Shown here: positions 1 to 7,961 of the stretch, piece by piece | How positions within the stretch are numbered: the stretch's first letter is position 1 | Layout: each line of letters begins with the position of its first letter | IMG/VR virus record: IMGVR_UViG_3300017963_002783 | Location: 1 to 64,000 of that record | From: a virus | Reading direction: 5' to 3' (one strand) | DNA length: 64,000 bases | Made by a program: the position numbers and the translations under genes | Notes under the pieces: generated by a model | Told to the model about the DNA's origin: nothing | What the model saw: the letters and a program-made list of their open reading frames with translations, nothing else | Database searches by the model: none

Positions 1-166
1 CTATATCCTGTTTTCACTGGTGATGCCCCTAGGTCCGATATATCTTGCATAGCAATATGCAAGGCGCCGTAAGCCCCGGGCGCCGATCGTCCAGCCCCTA
101 TAAACCCCTCTTACGGGGCTTTGGCCTTTAACTTGATTTCATATCAATTCACTAAGGATTTATAAA
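1..166. other. Left-edge noncoding leader with hairpins
   Basis: No coding frame is supported here. A perfect 8-bp hairpin with a GCAA (GNRA) tetraloop lies at 44-63, formed by CTTGCATA and TATGCAAG. It is followed at once by GC-rich inverted repeats (GGCGCC at 63-68 and again at 79-84) and an AGCCCC/GGGGCT pair at 93-98 and 115-120. The cluster sits upstream of the terminase small subunit gene and could be an upstream terminator, a leader RNA, or part of a packaging signal. The sequence does not decide which. Confidence 0.45.
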
Positions 167-658
167 ATGCCTCCACAGCCAACTTATACAAACCCGGAAG
201 TCATGCAGGCAAAGATTGATGAATACTTCGCAGAGTGTGAGAAGGGAATAGAGGTAATTCACGTCACAGGCAAGGGAGAAAAGGTCCCTCTTATAAAACC
301 CCGTGTCCCAACCGTAGAAGGGCTTTTAAGAGTACTCGGATTTGCTACTCGAAAGAGCCTGATAGATTATGAAGCTAAACCTGCGTTTGTAAACGTCGTT
401 AGGCGTGCGAAGAATAAACTGGCTGAGCTCAACATGGTTTACGGTGCCGCCGGCCTTGCAGAGAGTCGCCTGGTAAGCCTTAACCTGTGTTCTAACTACG
501 GTTACAGCCCTAAGTCCTCCCTGGAGGTCTCCCGGCCTGAAGGACAGGCTTCAGAGGAGCACCAGGGAGAGCTTGACGAGCTGCACGAGCAGTTGATGGC
601 CCGGAGGCGGTCTAAAGAGGATCAGGAGCCGGCAGGCGAAGAAAAGACCCTGCATTGA
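167..658 (+). CDS. Terminase small subunit (P22 gp3-like)
   Basis: 163 residues, the usual length for phage small terminases, which recognise the packaging site and load the large subunit on DNA. The order of conserved segments matches the P22 gp3-type DNA-packaging family: a YF start to a helix (residues 19-20), PTVEGLLRVLGFATRKSLIDYE in the middle, an AKNKLAELN helix, then GAAGLAESRLVSLNL and an NYGY segment. The C-terminal 35 residues are charged and probably disordered. An AAGGAT ribosome-binding site lies about 10 bases before the ATG. Position at the head of the packaging genes and upstream of the large subunit supports the call. Family assignment is by motif reading, not by search. Confidence 0.82.
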   Translation: MPPQPTYTNPEVMQAKIDEYFAECEKGIEVIHVTGKGEKVPLIKPRVPTVEGLLRVLGFATRKSLIDYEAKPAFVNVVRRAKNKLAELNMVYGAAGLAESRLVSLNLCSNYGYSPKSSLEVSRPEGQASEEHQGELDELHEQLMARRRSKEDQEPAGEEKTLH

Positions 659-1061
659 GTTAAAATGGGTTCACATTGATACAATGCCCATTTTGGCATG
701 TCCTAGTAAGCTATGGCTCACTATAACCCAGTCTTTTGCGGTAGGCTAAAACCGGCCTCTTGTAACTCCCTGATATTCCATTTAGTTGACATAATGGGTT
801 TATTATCAGAACCAAGCTGGAGGGCGATTGTATAGCCTTCTCAGAGAATATGGCGGCGAAGGTAAAGGATTAAGGTAAATTGAGTTCAACCTCTATTCTC
901 CGGTGGCCAGCGAGTACAGACGCGCCCATGAGGAGAGATAGAGGGCAAGCCCGGACCCCCCAGGGGGGGGTGTCGGATAAGGGAGGGGGGTATGCCTTTC
1001 AGGGGGCCCCACACACCTACCGCTGACGTAAAAAACCCATTAAGAGGTAAGGAGGTAAGGT
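659..1061. other. Noncoding gap after terminase small subunit
   Basis: About 400 bases without a convincing gene. It opens with the stem-loop at 662-694. A very GC-rich run around 951-972 (C-tract, A, G-tract) can form an imperfect hairpin. The 3' end carries a strong GGTAAGGAGGTAAGG ribosome-binding site for the next gene. A TTGACA occurs near 787, but no well-spaced -10 box follows it. The gap could hold the packaging (pac/cos) site, since it lies beside terS, but nothing in the sequence proves this. Confidence 0.4.
662..694 (+). terminator. Stem-loop after terminase small subunit
   Basis: A two-part hairpin: outer stem AAAATGGG (662-669) with CCCATTTT (687-694), and inner stem CATTG (674-678) with CAATG (682-686) around an ATA loop. 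It starts four bases after the terS stop codon. The trailing T-run is short, so termination may be weak. An RNA-processing or protein-binding role is also possible. Confidence 0.5.
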
Positions 1062-1382
1062 ATGCGCTACATTGTGCTTATAATTCTTTTTATAGCAATT
1101 CCCTGTTTTGGGGAGGAACTTCCGAATTTTTGCAATCTAAGTCCTAATGATCCTGTTGTTTTGGAGGCCAAAGCGCAGCACAAGGATTTTAACAGTCCTT
1201 TAGGGACTCATTATTGGTCTGAGGGTGGTTATTACAGGATTTGCGGACCTTACGCTGATTATTGGACGGCGAGGTGGTGTGTAGAGGTTAAGGGGTGGGA
1301 GAAGGGATTTTTTCAGGTGTGCCATCCGGAGTATTTTAAGGCTGTGGAGTATCCGCAAATAACGGATGAGTGGAAGGAATAG
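1062..1382 (+). CDS. Small secreted cysteine-containing protein
   Basis: 106 residues, not recognised. The N-terminus (MRYIVLIILFIAIPCFGEE) is a typical Sec signal peptide with probable cleavage after CFG, so the protein should act in the periplasm or at the envelope. The mature part has four cysteines (in FCNL, RICG, RWCV and QVCH contexts), enough for two disulfides, and is rich in Trp and Tyr. The start is set by a very strong GGTAAGGAGGTAAGGT site just upstream. Placed between small and large terminase with other small membrane genes, it looks like accessory cargo rather than a packaging component. Function unknown. Confidence 0.65.
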   Translation: MRYIVLIILFIAIPCFGEELPNFCNLSPNDPVVLEAKAQHKDFNSPLGTHYWSEGGYYRICGPYADYWTARWCVEVKGWEKGFFQVCHPEYFKAVEYPQITDEWKE

Positions 1383-1436
1383 GGAACCCCATGCCCCTAC
1401 AATTTTCATAAAAAAACAGGTAAGGAGGTAGGGATT

Positions 1437-1814
1437 ATGAGTCATTGGATGGTGTATTGGTGGGTGATGTTAGATAGGTTTTCGCATGGTGCTTTTGCAT
1501 TTGCATTCTTATCTGCTATGGCGATAGGCGTCTTAATAATCGCATGGATAGGTCTTAAACGCGAAAACAAACCGGCATGGAAGAATTGCCGACTTGCTAC
1601 TTTTTTAATCATTCCATTTTTTATTATTATGGTAGCTATTGCCTCATTTCTCCCTTCCACCAAGCAATTTGCGGTTATCTACCTCGCCCCGAAGATAGTT
1701 AATAACGAGGATGTGCGTGAGATGGCCGGGGACGGGATGAGGCTTATGAAGTTGAAGTTAGGGAAGTGGCTTGAGGAGCAGATGCCCGAGGAGGGGATTT
1801 CTGGTGGGGAGTAG
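1437..1814 (+). CDS. Small membrane protein
   Basis: 125 residues. Two clear membrane segments are visible (about 18-38 and 52-70), with a short basic loop (KRENKPAWKNCR) between them. A soluble C-terminal tail of about 50 residues is amphipathic (VREMAGDGMRLMKLKLGKWLEEQ). The start is supported by a GGTAAGGAGGTAGGG site. A two-helix hairpin with a charged tail is seen in phage holins and in superinfection-exclusion proteins, but no motif separates these options. It forms a small-gene group with the neighbours at 1062, 1861 and 2013. Confidence 0.65.
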   Translation: MSHWMVYWWVMLDRFSHGAFAFAFLSAMAIGVLIIAWIGLKRENKPAWKNCRLATFLIIPFFIIMVAIASFLPSTKQFAVIYLAPKIVNNEDVREMAGDGMRLMKLKLGKWLEEQMPEEGISGGE

Positions 1815-1860
1815 TCTTTAAGACCCCGCTAATTTTGTTCTTAGCGTTATAGGGAACCTT

Positions 1861-1989
1861 GTGCCTTTAATTATTGAAATTATAATTTACCTATTATGGG
1901 CTTGTGCTGTTTTTTGTTTTATAATGGCGTTGAAGGAGCTTATTCCTCTTACGTGGGATATTTTAAAGGGTAAGTATAGGGAACCTTAG
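1861..1989 (+). CDS. Tiny single-span membrane protein (GTG start)
   Basis: 42 residues, starting at GTG after an AGGGA ribosome-binding site. The first 27 residues form one hydrophobic helix (PLIIEIIIYLLWACAVFCFI), followed by a short charged tail. Nothing recognisable. Its support is the good hydrophobic profile, the start signal and its place in a string of small membrane genes. A chance frame remains possible. Confidence 0.4.
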   Translation: MPLIIEIIIYLLWACAVFCFIMALKELIPLTWDILKGKYREP

Positions 1990-2012
1990 CCCCATAGATA
2001 AGAGGTTTTAGA

Positions 2013-2090
2013 ATGTATCTCGGCCTTGATTTTATAATCGGCGTTATAATTTACGCCGGGGTTGTGTGGGTGTGCAGTTTGTTTAGCTAG
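2013..2090 (+). CDS. Tiny membrane peptide
   Basis: 25 residues, nearly all one hydrophobic helix (MYLGLDFIIGVIIYAGVVWV then CSLFS). An AAGAGG site lies upstream. It ends just before the tandem terminators at 2114-2154, so it would be the last gene of this small-gene group. Such peptides are common in phages and usually uncharacterised. Confidence 0.35.
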   Translation: MYLGLDFIIGVIIYAGVVWVCSLFS

Positions 2091-2113
2091 AGAGTTGCCA
2101 TGCTCTCTCCCTG

Positions 2114-2134
2114 GACCCTGCGGGGGTCTTTTTT
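2114..2134 (+). terminator. Rho-independent terminator 1
   Basis: Stem GACCC (2114-2118) with GGGTC (2124-2128), followed by six T. It closes the small membrane gene group and is followed at once by a second terminator. Confidence 0.75.
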
Positions 2135-2137
2135 AGG

Positions 2138-2154
2138 CCCCTGTGGGGTTTTTT
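2138..2154 (+). terminator. Rho-independent terminator 2
   Basis: Stem CCCC (2138-2141) with GGGG (2145-2148) around TGT, followed by six T. A GTG that could extend the terminase reading frame lies inside this hairpin, a reason to reject that longer start. The terminase ribosome-binding site follows directly. Confidence 0.6.
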
Positions 2155-2166
2155 ATTAGGAGGCTC

Positions 2167-3825
2167 ATGTCCAGGATTACCGTAGACAACATGAAGGCGC
2201 ACAGCCCCCAGTATTGGGCCGATGTGAACGGTATTTACCTGGACTCCGGCAAGTTCCGGCTGTCGGGCCTCGAGTTTCAGGACGAGATATTTCTTTCCAG
2301 GGCCAGGAGACAGTGCGCCCGGAAGGGCAGGCAGCTTGGGTTTACCCAGATTTACATCCTGAAAGTCATTCATGCCGGGATTTACCGGAAGATTCCTTTG
2401 GGGTGCATGTACCTGTTTCCTACGGGGGATCGGGTGAGCGATTTTTCCGATTCCAGGTTCGGGCCTCTGATTCAAGCCAATCCCGGCACGATTGGGGCGT
2501 ACATGAAGGGTCCCGACAGGACCAACCTGAGGCGTATAAACGGCTGTCCGCTGTATTTCCGGGGCGCCCGGGCGGGCAAGAAGACGGAAGCGAACGAACT
2601 GTCTTTGCAGGGCGTTAAGGGAACCCCTGTGGACATGGCGGTGTTTGACGAGCTGGACGAGATGGATCAGGTGATGATTCAGCCCGTCCTGGACGGCATG
2701 GCCATGTCGAACGTAAAGCAGGAAGTCTATCTGGGGAACCCCACGATTCCGGATTACGGGATCGACGCGAAGTACCAGGAGAGCGACCAGAGAATCTGGC
2801 TCATCCGGTGTGATTATTGCGGGAAACATACCTGTTTGGAAGAAGAGTGGCCCCAGAGCCTCAAGAGAATCAAGAAGGACGGCAAGTGGGCCGTTATCCG
2901 GGCGTGCAGGAACTGCGGGAGGGAGATTTTCCCCAGGGACGGCCACTGGGAGGCCCAGAAGCCCGAAAACACCGAGTGGATGGTCGGGTGGTGGATTTCC
3001 CAGTTGAATAACGTCAGGGTGGACGTGGAGGATCTTCTGAGACGCTGGGAGGATCCCAAGCTCAAGAAGGGCCAGTTTTATAACCTCGTGTTGGGACTGG
3101 CCTACATTGGCACGGAGGATAGGCTCACCCCGCCTCAGATTCTCGATTTGTGCGACCCGCTGCACCCCATGGAGGCCAATCATCCCGGGCCTTGCGCCGC
3201 GGGGATAGACGTGCAGGGCGAAAAGAAGGGCTTGCACGTCGTTATAGGGGCCAAAACGGGCCTTCGAACTCATAAGTTCGTCTACATCGGCAAAGCCCCG
3301 AACTGGGACGACCTGCACCCCCTCATGAAGCGATACAACGTGAAATGCGCCGTGGTGGACGAGAATCCCGAAACCCGGGACGCTAAGAGGTTCGCCAAGG
3401 ATTCCCGGTTTCCGGTTTATCTGTGCCGGTACAAGGAAAGCCAGCGCAAGAATCCCGCTTACGACTCCAAGGAGCATCTGGTCAGCATCAACCGGACGGA
3501 AATTTGTGACGAGAGCCACGATCTGGTAGCTGACGAAAAGACCCAGCTCATCCTGCCCGCCAGGTCGGAAATAATCGAGGATTTTGCCAAGCAGATGTGC
3601 AACATCGCCAAGGTGCTCGACGAGGATCCCGACACGGGCAACAAGGAGTACACCTACAGAAAGCTGGGCCAGGACGATTTCAGGCATTCGGTGAACTATT
3701 ACCTGCTTGCCAGCCGGCGGGTGAACGTCTCGAGGGAAGAAAGCAGGAAGGCCAGGACTAAGGACGCCTGGGCCAAGGATTTCGAGGACGACGGCTACGA
3801 ACCCGTGAGCTTTATGGCGATGTAA
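2167..3825 (+). CDS. Terminase large subunit (GpA-like)
   Basis: 552 residues. This is the ATP-driven packaging motor and nuclease that cuts concatemeric DNA and pumps it through the portal. It resembles the lambda GpA type: a deviant Walker A region near residues 51-61 (RKGRQLGFTQ), Walker B with catalytic acid at 156-166 (VDMAVFDELDE), a zinc-ribbon-like segment with C215, C218, C223, C247 and C250, and nuclease acids near D348 (GIDVQG) and D398 (VVDEN) plus a late DDFRHS. The ATG at 2167 is preferred because GGAGG stands just before it, whereas the in-frame upstream GTG lies in a terminator hairpin. Confidence in the family is high. Confidence 0.92.
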   Translation: MSRITVDNMKAHSPQYWADVNGIYLDSGKFRLSGLEFQDEIFLSRARRQCARKGRQLGFTQIYILKVIHAGIYRKIPLGCMYLFPTGDRVSDFSDSRFGPLIQANPGTIGAYMKGPDRTNLRRINGCPLYFRGARAGKKTEANELSLQGVKGTPVDMAVFDELDEMDQVMIQPVLDGMAMSNVKQEVYLGNPTIPDYGIDAKYQESDQRIWLIRCDYCGKHTCLEEEWPQSLKRIKKDGKWAVIRACRNCGREIFPRDGHWEAQKPENTEWMVGWWISQLNNVRVDVEDLLRRWEDPKLKKGQFYNLVLGLAYIGTEDRLTPPQILDLCDPLHPMEANHPGPCAAGIDVQGEKKGLHVVIGAKTGLRTHKFVYIGKAPNWDDLHPLMKRYNVKCAVVDENPETRDAKRFAKDSRFPVYLCRYKESQRKNPAYDSKEHLVSINRTEICDESHDLVADEKTQLILPARSEIIEDFAKQMCNIAKVLDEDPDTGNKEYTYRKLGQDDFRHSVNYYLLASRRVNVSREESRKARTKDAWAKDFEDDGYEPVSFMAM

Positions 3826-3845
3826 AAAGATATGGAGATAATTTT

Positions 3846-4703
3846 ATGTTTGCCCATCAAGTTATCGAAGATATCGTAAAACTTTCTAAAGGATCGCCGT
3901 CAGACGCAAGATATAAAGAAGCATTAAAAATGGCTCCTCAAGCTATCAGAGAAGCCCAAAAATTTCACATTGAATCTTATTCGCAATTATTAAAGACCAC
4001 AAAAAACCTAGAAGATTCATCAATGTTTTTAGATTATGCTGATTTTTTGCGACTTCCTTATGATAGCATTTGGGTCGATTACTTATTCAGTGGACACAAG
4101 GCGGGTTATTTAATTAATTCACTAAAAAATGATTTGTGGTTTTTATTTCATTTTCACACAGGAACTACATCAAATACGCCTTTTTGGTTGTTAAATCCTA
4201 TAGCATTTTTGGTTTCTGTAGGTAAAGAGTTTTCAGGCAGAAAAGAGCAAGAGTTTAAAAATAGAAAAGGAAATATTCAAACCATTGATTTGATGGATAT
4301 GAAAGATTTCGATATGAGCTATGAAGATATTAGAATATTCCAAGATGGACATTTGGGTTGCCTCAATTCTTTTCTGCTAGTTTTAAATTGCGCGAATATT
4401 ACGACAGAAACAATACCAACTCCGGTAAACCTGAATAAAAAACGGATAAAAAAAGATAGAGAACCTATAACGGAATACAAGGTTCTCCGGGTTTTATTAC
4501 CCAAAAACAAACAACACAAGAATGCTAATTTTTCTACTGATTTGACCATGAAATTACATTGGCAACGTGGTCATTTTAAGCGTTTTACTCCTTCCAAACC
4601 ATTATTTGGTAAATACACGGGCTTATATTGGTGGCAACCTCATCTTAGAGGTGATCCTGCACAAGGAACTATTCATAAAGAATATAATATTTCTATTAAT
4701 TGA
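3846..4703 (+). CDS. AT-rich accessory protein of unknown function
   Basis: 285 residues, not recognised. The gene is clearly richer in A+T than the terminase and portal genes around it and is followed by a strong terminator, so it looks like a recently gained cargo gene. The N-terminal half is helical, and the middle has a hydrophobic stretch (TPFWLLNPIAFLVSV). The C-terminal 45 residues carry an HWQRGHFKRFTPSKPLFGKY element followed by YWWQPHLRG, a basic and aromatic motif I associate with uncharacterised phage and plasmid proteins without known function. A nucleic-acid role would fit the motif, but this is a guess. Confidence 0.6.
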   Translation: MFAHQVIEDIVKLSKGSPSDARYKEALKMAPQAIREAQKFHIESYSQLLKTTKNLEDSSMFLDYADFLRLPYDSIWVDYLFSGHKAGYLINSLKNDLWFLFHFHTGTTSNTPFWLLNPIAFLVSVGKEFSGRKEQEFKNRKGNIQTIDLMDMKDFDMSYEDIRIFQDGHLGCLNSFLLVLNCANITTETIPTPVNLNKKRIKKDREPITEYKVLRVLLPKNKQHKNANFSTDLTMKLHWQRGHFKRFTPSKPLFGKYTGLYWWQPHLRGDPAQGTIHKEYNISIN

Positions 4704-4708
4704 TTCCG

Positions 4709-4732
4709 CCCATTCCCAAGGAATGGGGTTTT
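4709..4732 (+). terminator. Rho-independent terminator
   Basis: Perfect 8-bp stem CCCATTCC (4709-4716) with GGAATGGG (4720-4727), a three-base loop, then GTTTT. It ends the AT-rich accessory gene. Confidence 0.75.
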
Positions 4733-4755
4733 CTCATAACCTCCTCCTTTCCACA

Positions 4756-4789
4756 TAGGGGAGGTCCCTATCCCTTTCCGGGGGCCTCC
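4756..4789. other. GC-rich hairpin
   Basis: GGGGAGG (4756-4762) pairs with CCTCCCC (4783-4789), with an inner CCC/GGG pair. No T-run follows, so it is not a classical terminator. It may be part of a double terminator or an RNA-processing site upstream of the portal gene. Confidence 0.4.
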
Positions 4790-4811
4790 CCGCCTCCCCT
4801 ATTTATGTATT

Positions 4812-4961
4812 ATGAGACACAATGATTACATAGTTCAAACTCGGTGCAAACGCTGTAATAAGCCGATATTGGTGCCATGTTCATGGTTCGGCAGGGGGAA
4901 GCATCAAATTAATCCCATGCCAAAATATCCAACTTGTAGGCACTTGGAGGCCAAAAAGTAA
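4812..4961 (+). CDS. Small zinc-ribbon-like protein
   Basis: 49 residues, with a CxxC pair near the start (TRCKRCNKP), a third cysteine in VPCSW and a fourth in PTCRH, the spacing of a small treble-clef or ribbon fold binding one zinc. Basic overall. It ends five bases before the portal start. No strong ribosome-binding site precedes the ATG, so translation may be coupled or the start misplaced. Similar tiny zinc proteins at 52758 and 63298 suggest a recurring cargo type. Confidence 0.45.
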   Translation: MRHNDYIVQTRCKRCNKPILVPCSWFGRGKHQINPMPKYPTCRHLEAKK

Positions 4962-4966
4962 AATAA

Positions 4967-6853
4967 ATGCCACAAGACACCATAGAAGAGACCAGCGGAC
5001 CTCCCAGACTTAAGGAGGGCCAGAAATATTACAAGAAATTCCGGGAGTCTACGTACGAAAAGACATATCGGGAAGGCTCCTCGGAGGACTTTCACTATTT
5101 TACCGGGGAGGACCAAGGCTGGGACGACAAGAGCGCCCGGAGCGACCTGGAAGATGTGGGACGGCCCGCCCTTACCCTGAATCACGTGAACTCCATTATT
5201 CGCCTGATTTGTGGCGCCAGACCCCAGACAGAAGCTAAGTATTTGCCCGTAGAGGAGGGGGACACCGAGACGGCCGACATTCTCGGGGCCTGCAAGGACC
5301 ACGTGGAAGACCAGAGCAGGATGGAATTTCTGGCGAATGACATTTTTCTGCACGGATGCGTCCTGAGACGAGCCGTAATAGAGTTGAGGCCGCAGTATCC
5401 CCACAACGAGCCCCAGGGGGAAATAGAACTCGTCTTCCGGGACGGCAGGGAGTTTTACCTGGACCCGAACAGCAAGCGCAAGGACCGGAAAGATATGGAG
5501 CGCATGTTCGAGGAGCTTCACGTCACCCCGGAGCAGGCAAAGCGGGCCTTCCCGAAAAAGAAGAACCAGATTGACGACTATGTGGTGGCCACGAAAGAGG
5601 GGGACGAGAACGAGTCCACCTCCAGGGATTCCGGCGCTCCGGACGAATACACCGATCCGAAGGCGTATTATTACGATAAGGGAAGCGATACGCTCAAGAT
5701 TATCGTCTACTGGTACAAGGATTACGAGTCCGCTACAAAAATCATAGATACCGTATCGGGATCCGTGTTCGACTCCCCGAAGCCGGCGGAGCAGGTGGAA
5801 AAGGAGATTGCGAAACTCAGCAAAGCCCCGGAACGATTCCAGCTTCTGGAGAAGCAGTTCATTCGGGTGCGCTATCTTATATTTTGCGCGGACCTTATTT
5901 TAGAAGAGGGCGTTACTCCATGGGAACGCCCGGACGGGCTTCCTACGGACCTCTCGGAAGACTTCCCGTTCGTAATATTCGAACCGGACAGGCTTTTTGT
6001 GGGCACTCGCCAGGAACTCATCAGCCTCGTAAATCCCCTGAAAGATCCCCAGAAGTATTACAACAAACTCGCATCGGCAGTTCTGGAGATTATCGGCACC
6101 CAGGCGAATAGCGGCACGGACTACGAGGAGGGCGCGGCGGAACCCGATTGGGAAGAGAAGCTCAAGAAGTTCGGCTCGAAGCCCGGGTTCAACATGAAAT
6201 GGAACACGGGGGCTTTGGCGGAAAACAGAGTCCACTACAGGCAGCCGGGAAGCCCCCCTCAAGGCCACATTATAGGCGCCAGGGACCTCTACAAGAGCCT
6301 CCTGGACATCTCGGGCGTGGAGTCTTTAATCAATACCGAAACGCTCGGAAAACAGGCCTCCGGGGTGGCCATCGACCTAAAACAAAGGCAGGGCGGGAAC
6401 ATTATCCAGTGGCTTTACGCATCGTTCCGGTTCTTTCAGCACCTTCTGGCGGACAAGGAGCGGGATGCCATCCAGATGCAATTTGACTACGAGAAGGTGA
6501 TTCGGATAAAGGGCCACAAACCCCGGTACGTGCGGGTCAATGAGGCCGTTTATGACGAAATGGGCGCCATCACGACCGTCCTGAACGATGTGACCACCGG
6601 GCGGTACGATGTCACGGTGTCCGACAAGGAACTCATGCCCACCATGAGAATCGAGCGGTTCAAGTATTTCGTGGAACTGGTCAAATCGGGAGCATTGGTC
6701 CTGCCCCCGGAAGTCATGACTAAAATCGTCTTGACGCTCATGGACGACCCGGAACTCAAGACCATCGTGGAAGACGAGATGGCGGACTTTTATCAGGCGG
6801 CTCAGGCGGCTATGGGTCCCGGTGGGATGCCCATGCAGCAGGCCGCTGCATAA
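4967..6853 (+). CDS. Portal protein (P22-like)
   Basis: 628 residues. The portal forms the dodecameric ring at one capsid vertex through which DNA is packaged and ejected. Length and layout fit the P22-type family: an acidic N-terminal region, an N-x(3)-I-IRL-x(5)-RPQ segment (residues 66-81) typical of the clip/wing transition, a long middle domain with ESATKIIDTV and FPFVIFEP segments, and a helical C-terminal third (NKLASAVLEIIG, SGVESLINTETLGKQASG, FRFFQHLLADKERD) that builds the stem. The last residues are Ala/Met/Gln rich. It follows the large terminase, the usual neighbour, apart from accessory genes between. Confidence 0.85.
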   Translation: MPQDTIEETSGPPRLKEGQKYYKKFRESTYEKTYREGSSEDFHYFTGEDQGWDDKSARSDLEDVGRPALTLNHVNSIIRLICGARPQTEAKYLPVEEGDTETADILGACKDHVEDQSRMEFLANDIFLHGCVLRRAVIELRPQYPHNEPQGEIELVFRDGREFYLDPNSKRKDRKDMERMFEELHVTPEQAKRAFPKKKNQIDDYVVATKEGDENESTSRDSGAPDEYTDPKAYYYDKGSDTLKIIVYWYKDYESATKIIDTVSGSVFDSPKPAEQVEKEIAKLSKAPERFQLLEKQFIRVRYLIFCADLILEEGVTPWERPDGLPTDLSEDFPFVIFEPDRLFVGTRQELISLVNPLKDPQKYYNKLASAVLEIIGTQANSGTDYEEGAAEPDWEEKLKKFGSKPGFNMKWNTGALAENRVHYRQPGSPPQGHIIGARDLYKSLLDISGVESLINTETLGKQASGVAIDLKQRQGGNIIQWLYASFRFFQHLLADKERDAIQMQFDYEKVIRIKGHKPRYVRVNEAVYDEMGAITTVLNDVTTGRYDVTVSDKELMPTMRIERFKYFVELVKSGALVLPPEVMTKIVLTLMDDPELKTIVEDEMADFYQAAQAAMGPGGMPMQQAAA

Positions 6854-6867
6854 AGGGAGATTATGAC

Positions 6868-7293
6868 ATGAAAAAATTGTGTGTTTTCCTAGCCTTGATA
6901 GTTTTTTTTGTGGCCGGGGCCGTTTATGCCGAACCGACCACAACGGAATCGGACACTACGGTAGAAGTCTCGGAAATAGACGCTGATTGGACTTATTCCT
7001 CAAGCTGCATGATGTACGGCAGGGACGGCATGGGAGTCCGCATGGACTGGATTCTGTTCGTCCCGGGCGAAGGCTGGGAAGTGGGAACGCTCGGTTGCTA
7101 CGTTGCGATCAAGAACGGAAGCGATTCGGGTCCCATTATTTATTACGCCCAAGCCTCTGATCTTGCGAGCGGTATGGCTCCTTTTCCCATTTATTACCAC
7201 GGGGCCAAAATCAGGCCCGTGATCGACTTTTCGGCCTCTTCCGTGGGTCATGATAGCTCTAAGGTGATTTTTCAACTCTGGCCACAGCAATAA
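6868..7293 (+). CDS. Exported protein, unknown function
   Basis: 141 residues with a textbook signal peptide (MKKLCVFLALIVFFVAGAVY then AEP). The mature part is beta-rich, with a few Cys (SCMM, LGCY) and many Trp, Tyr and Gly, and looks like a small periplasmic or surface domain. AAAGGGAG stands upstream. It sits directly downstream of the portal gene in the same run, an unusual place for an exported protein, and shares this oddity with the genes at 24891 and 41925. Not recognised. Confidence 0.6.
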   Translation: MKKLCVFLALIVFFVAGAVYAEPTTTESDTTVEVSEIDADWTYSSSCMMYGRDGMGVRMDWILFVPGEGWEVGTLGCYVAIKNGSDSGPIIYYAQASDLASGMAPFPIYYHGAKIRPVIDFSASSVGHDSSKVIFQLWPQQ

Positions 7294-7304
7294 AAGGAGG
7301 ATTC

Positions 7305-7439
7305 ATGACGGCAGTTAGACGCAAGGGTGGTTGGAAAATAAAAAGCCACAAAACGGGTAAAGTTTACCCAAAAACCTACAAGAGTAAAAAGGCGGCAGAC
7401 AAGCGCATCAGGCAAATGAAGGCGCACAGTAAGGATTGA
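7305..7439 (+). CDS. Small basic protein
   Basis: 44 residues with 17 Lys or Arg and a predicted net charge well above +10. It starts with a beta-like KGGWKIKSHKTGKVYPKTYK segment followed by a basic helix (KKAADKRIRQMKAHSK), a pattern seen in small phage nucleic-acid-binding or head proteins. The AAAGGAGG site six bases before the ATG is near perfect, and the stop codon is one base from the next start, so it is translated as part of the portal operon. Confidence 0.6.
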   Translation: MTAVRRKGGWKIKSHKTGKVYPKTYKSKKAADKRIRQMKAHSKD

Positions 7440-7440
7440 G

Positions 7441-7917
7441 ATGGCCAGATTCGGCAAGTCCCAAACATGGGTGCAGGACCTCGAGCAAGACGACAGGGAA
7501 CTTTATTCGTCCATCCTGGTACTGACGGGACCCAAGAGCATTATCCTGTCCGAAGAGATGGAACTGCCCAAGCTGAAAGAAATGTTCGACAAGGTACTCA
7601 CGTTTTTCATCCCGGATGACTACGGAGAGTTTCCCGATACTTCCGGCTATACGGCGGAAAACTGGGAAGAACTGGAGAGTGAGCTGGAAGACCCAGCCCT
7701 TTTCCGGTACACGCAGAAAGCCCTTGATGCTGTGGTAGAGTTCAACGAAAAAAGAATGAAACAAATGGATAAAAGGGGCTACACCGAGATCGAGGGCTTC
7801 TTGCACGTACCGAAGTTCGGCAACCGCGTTTTCGCCGTGGGAGGCTTCGTAAGGGGCTACTCGCCGAAACTTATCATGACTCCATCCCAATATCTCAGGT
7901 CGCAGGTAATTCATTGA
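7441..7917 (+). CDS. Hypothetical protein of the head region
   Basis: 158 residues, acidic, no signal peptide or membrane span. A helical acidic middle (AENWEELESELEDPALFRY) is followed by a basic stretch and a beta-rich end. Not recognised. It starts one base after the stop of the small basic protein and ends near the start of the sugar cluster, so it is the last morphogenesis-type gene before the cluster. Confidence 0.55.
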   Translation: MARFGKSQTWVQDLEQDDRELYSSILVLTGPKSIILSEEMELPKLKEMFDKVLTFFIPDDYGEFPDTSGYTAENWEELESELEDPALFRYTQKALDAVVEFNEKRMKQMDKRGYTEIEGFLHVPKFGNRVFAVGGFVRGYSPKLIMTPSQYLRSQVIH

Positions 7918-7961
7918 AAAATGCTTCTGGTGCCGGATTATTGCTTTGGTTGGAATCCGAG

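Noticed and set aside
2083-3687. Minus-strand open frame (534 codons) opposite terminase
   Set aside because: Shadow of the terminase large subunit gene, whose codon bias opens the opposite frame. No motif or start signal.
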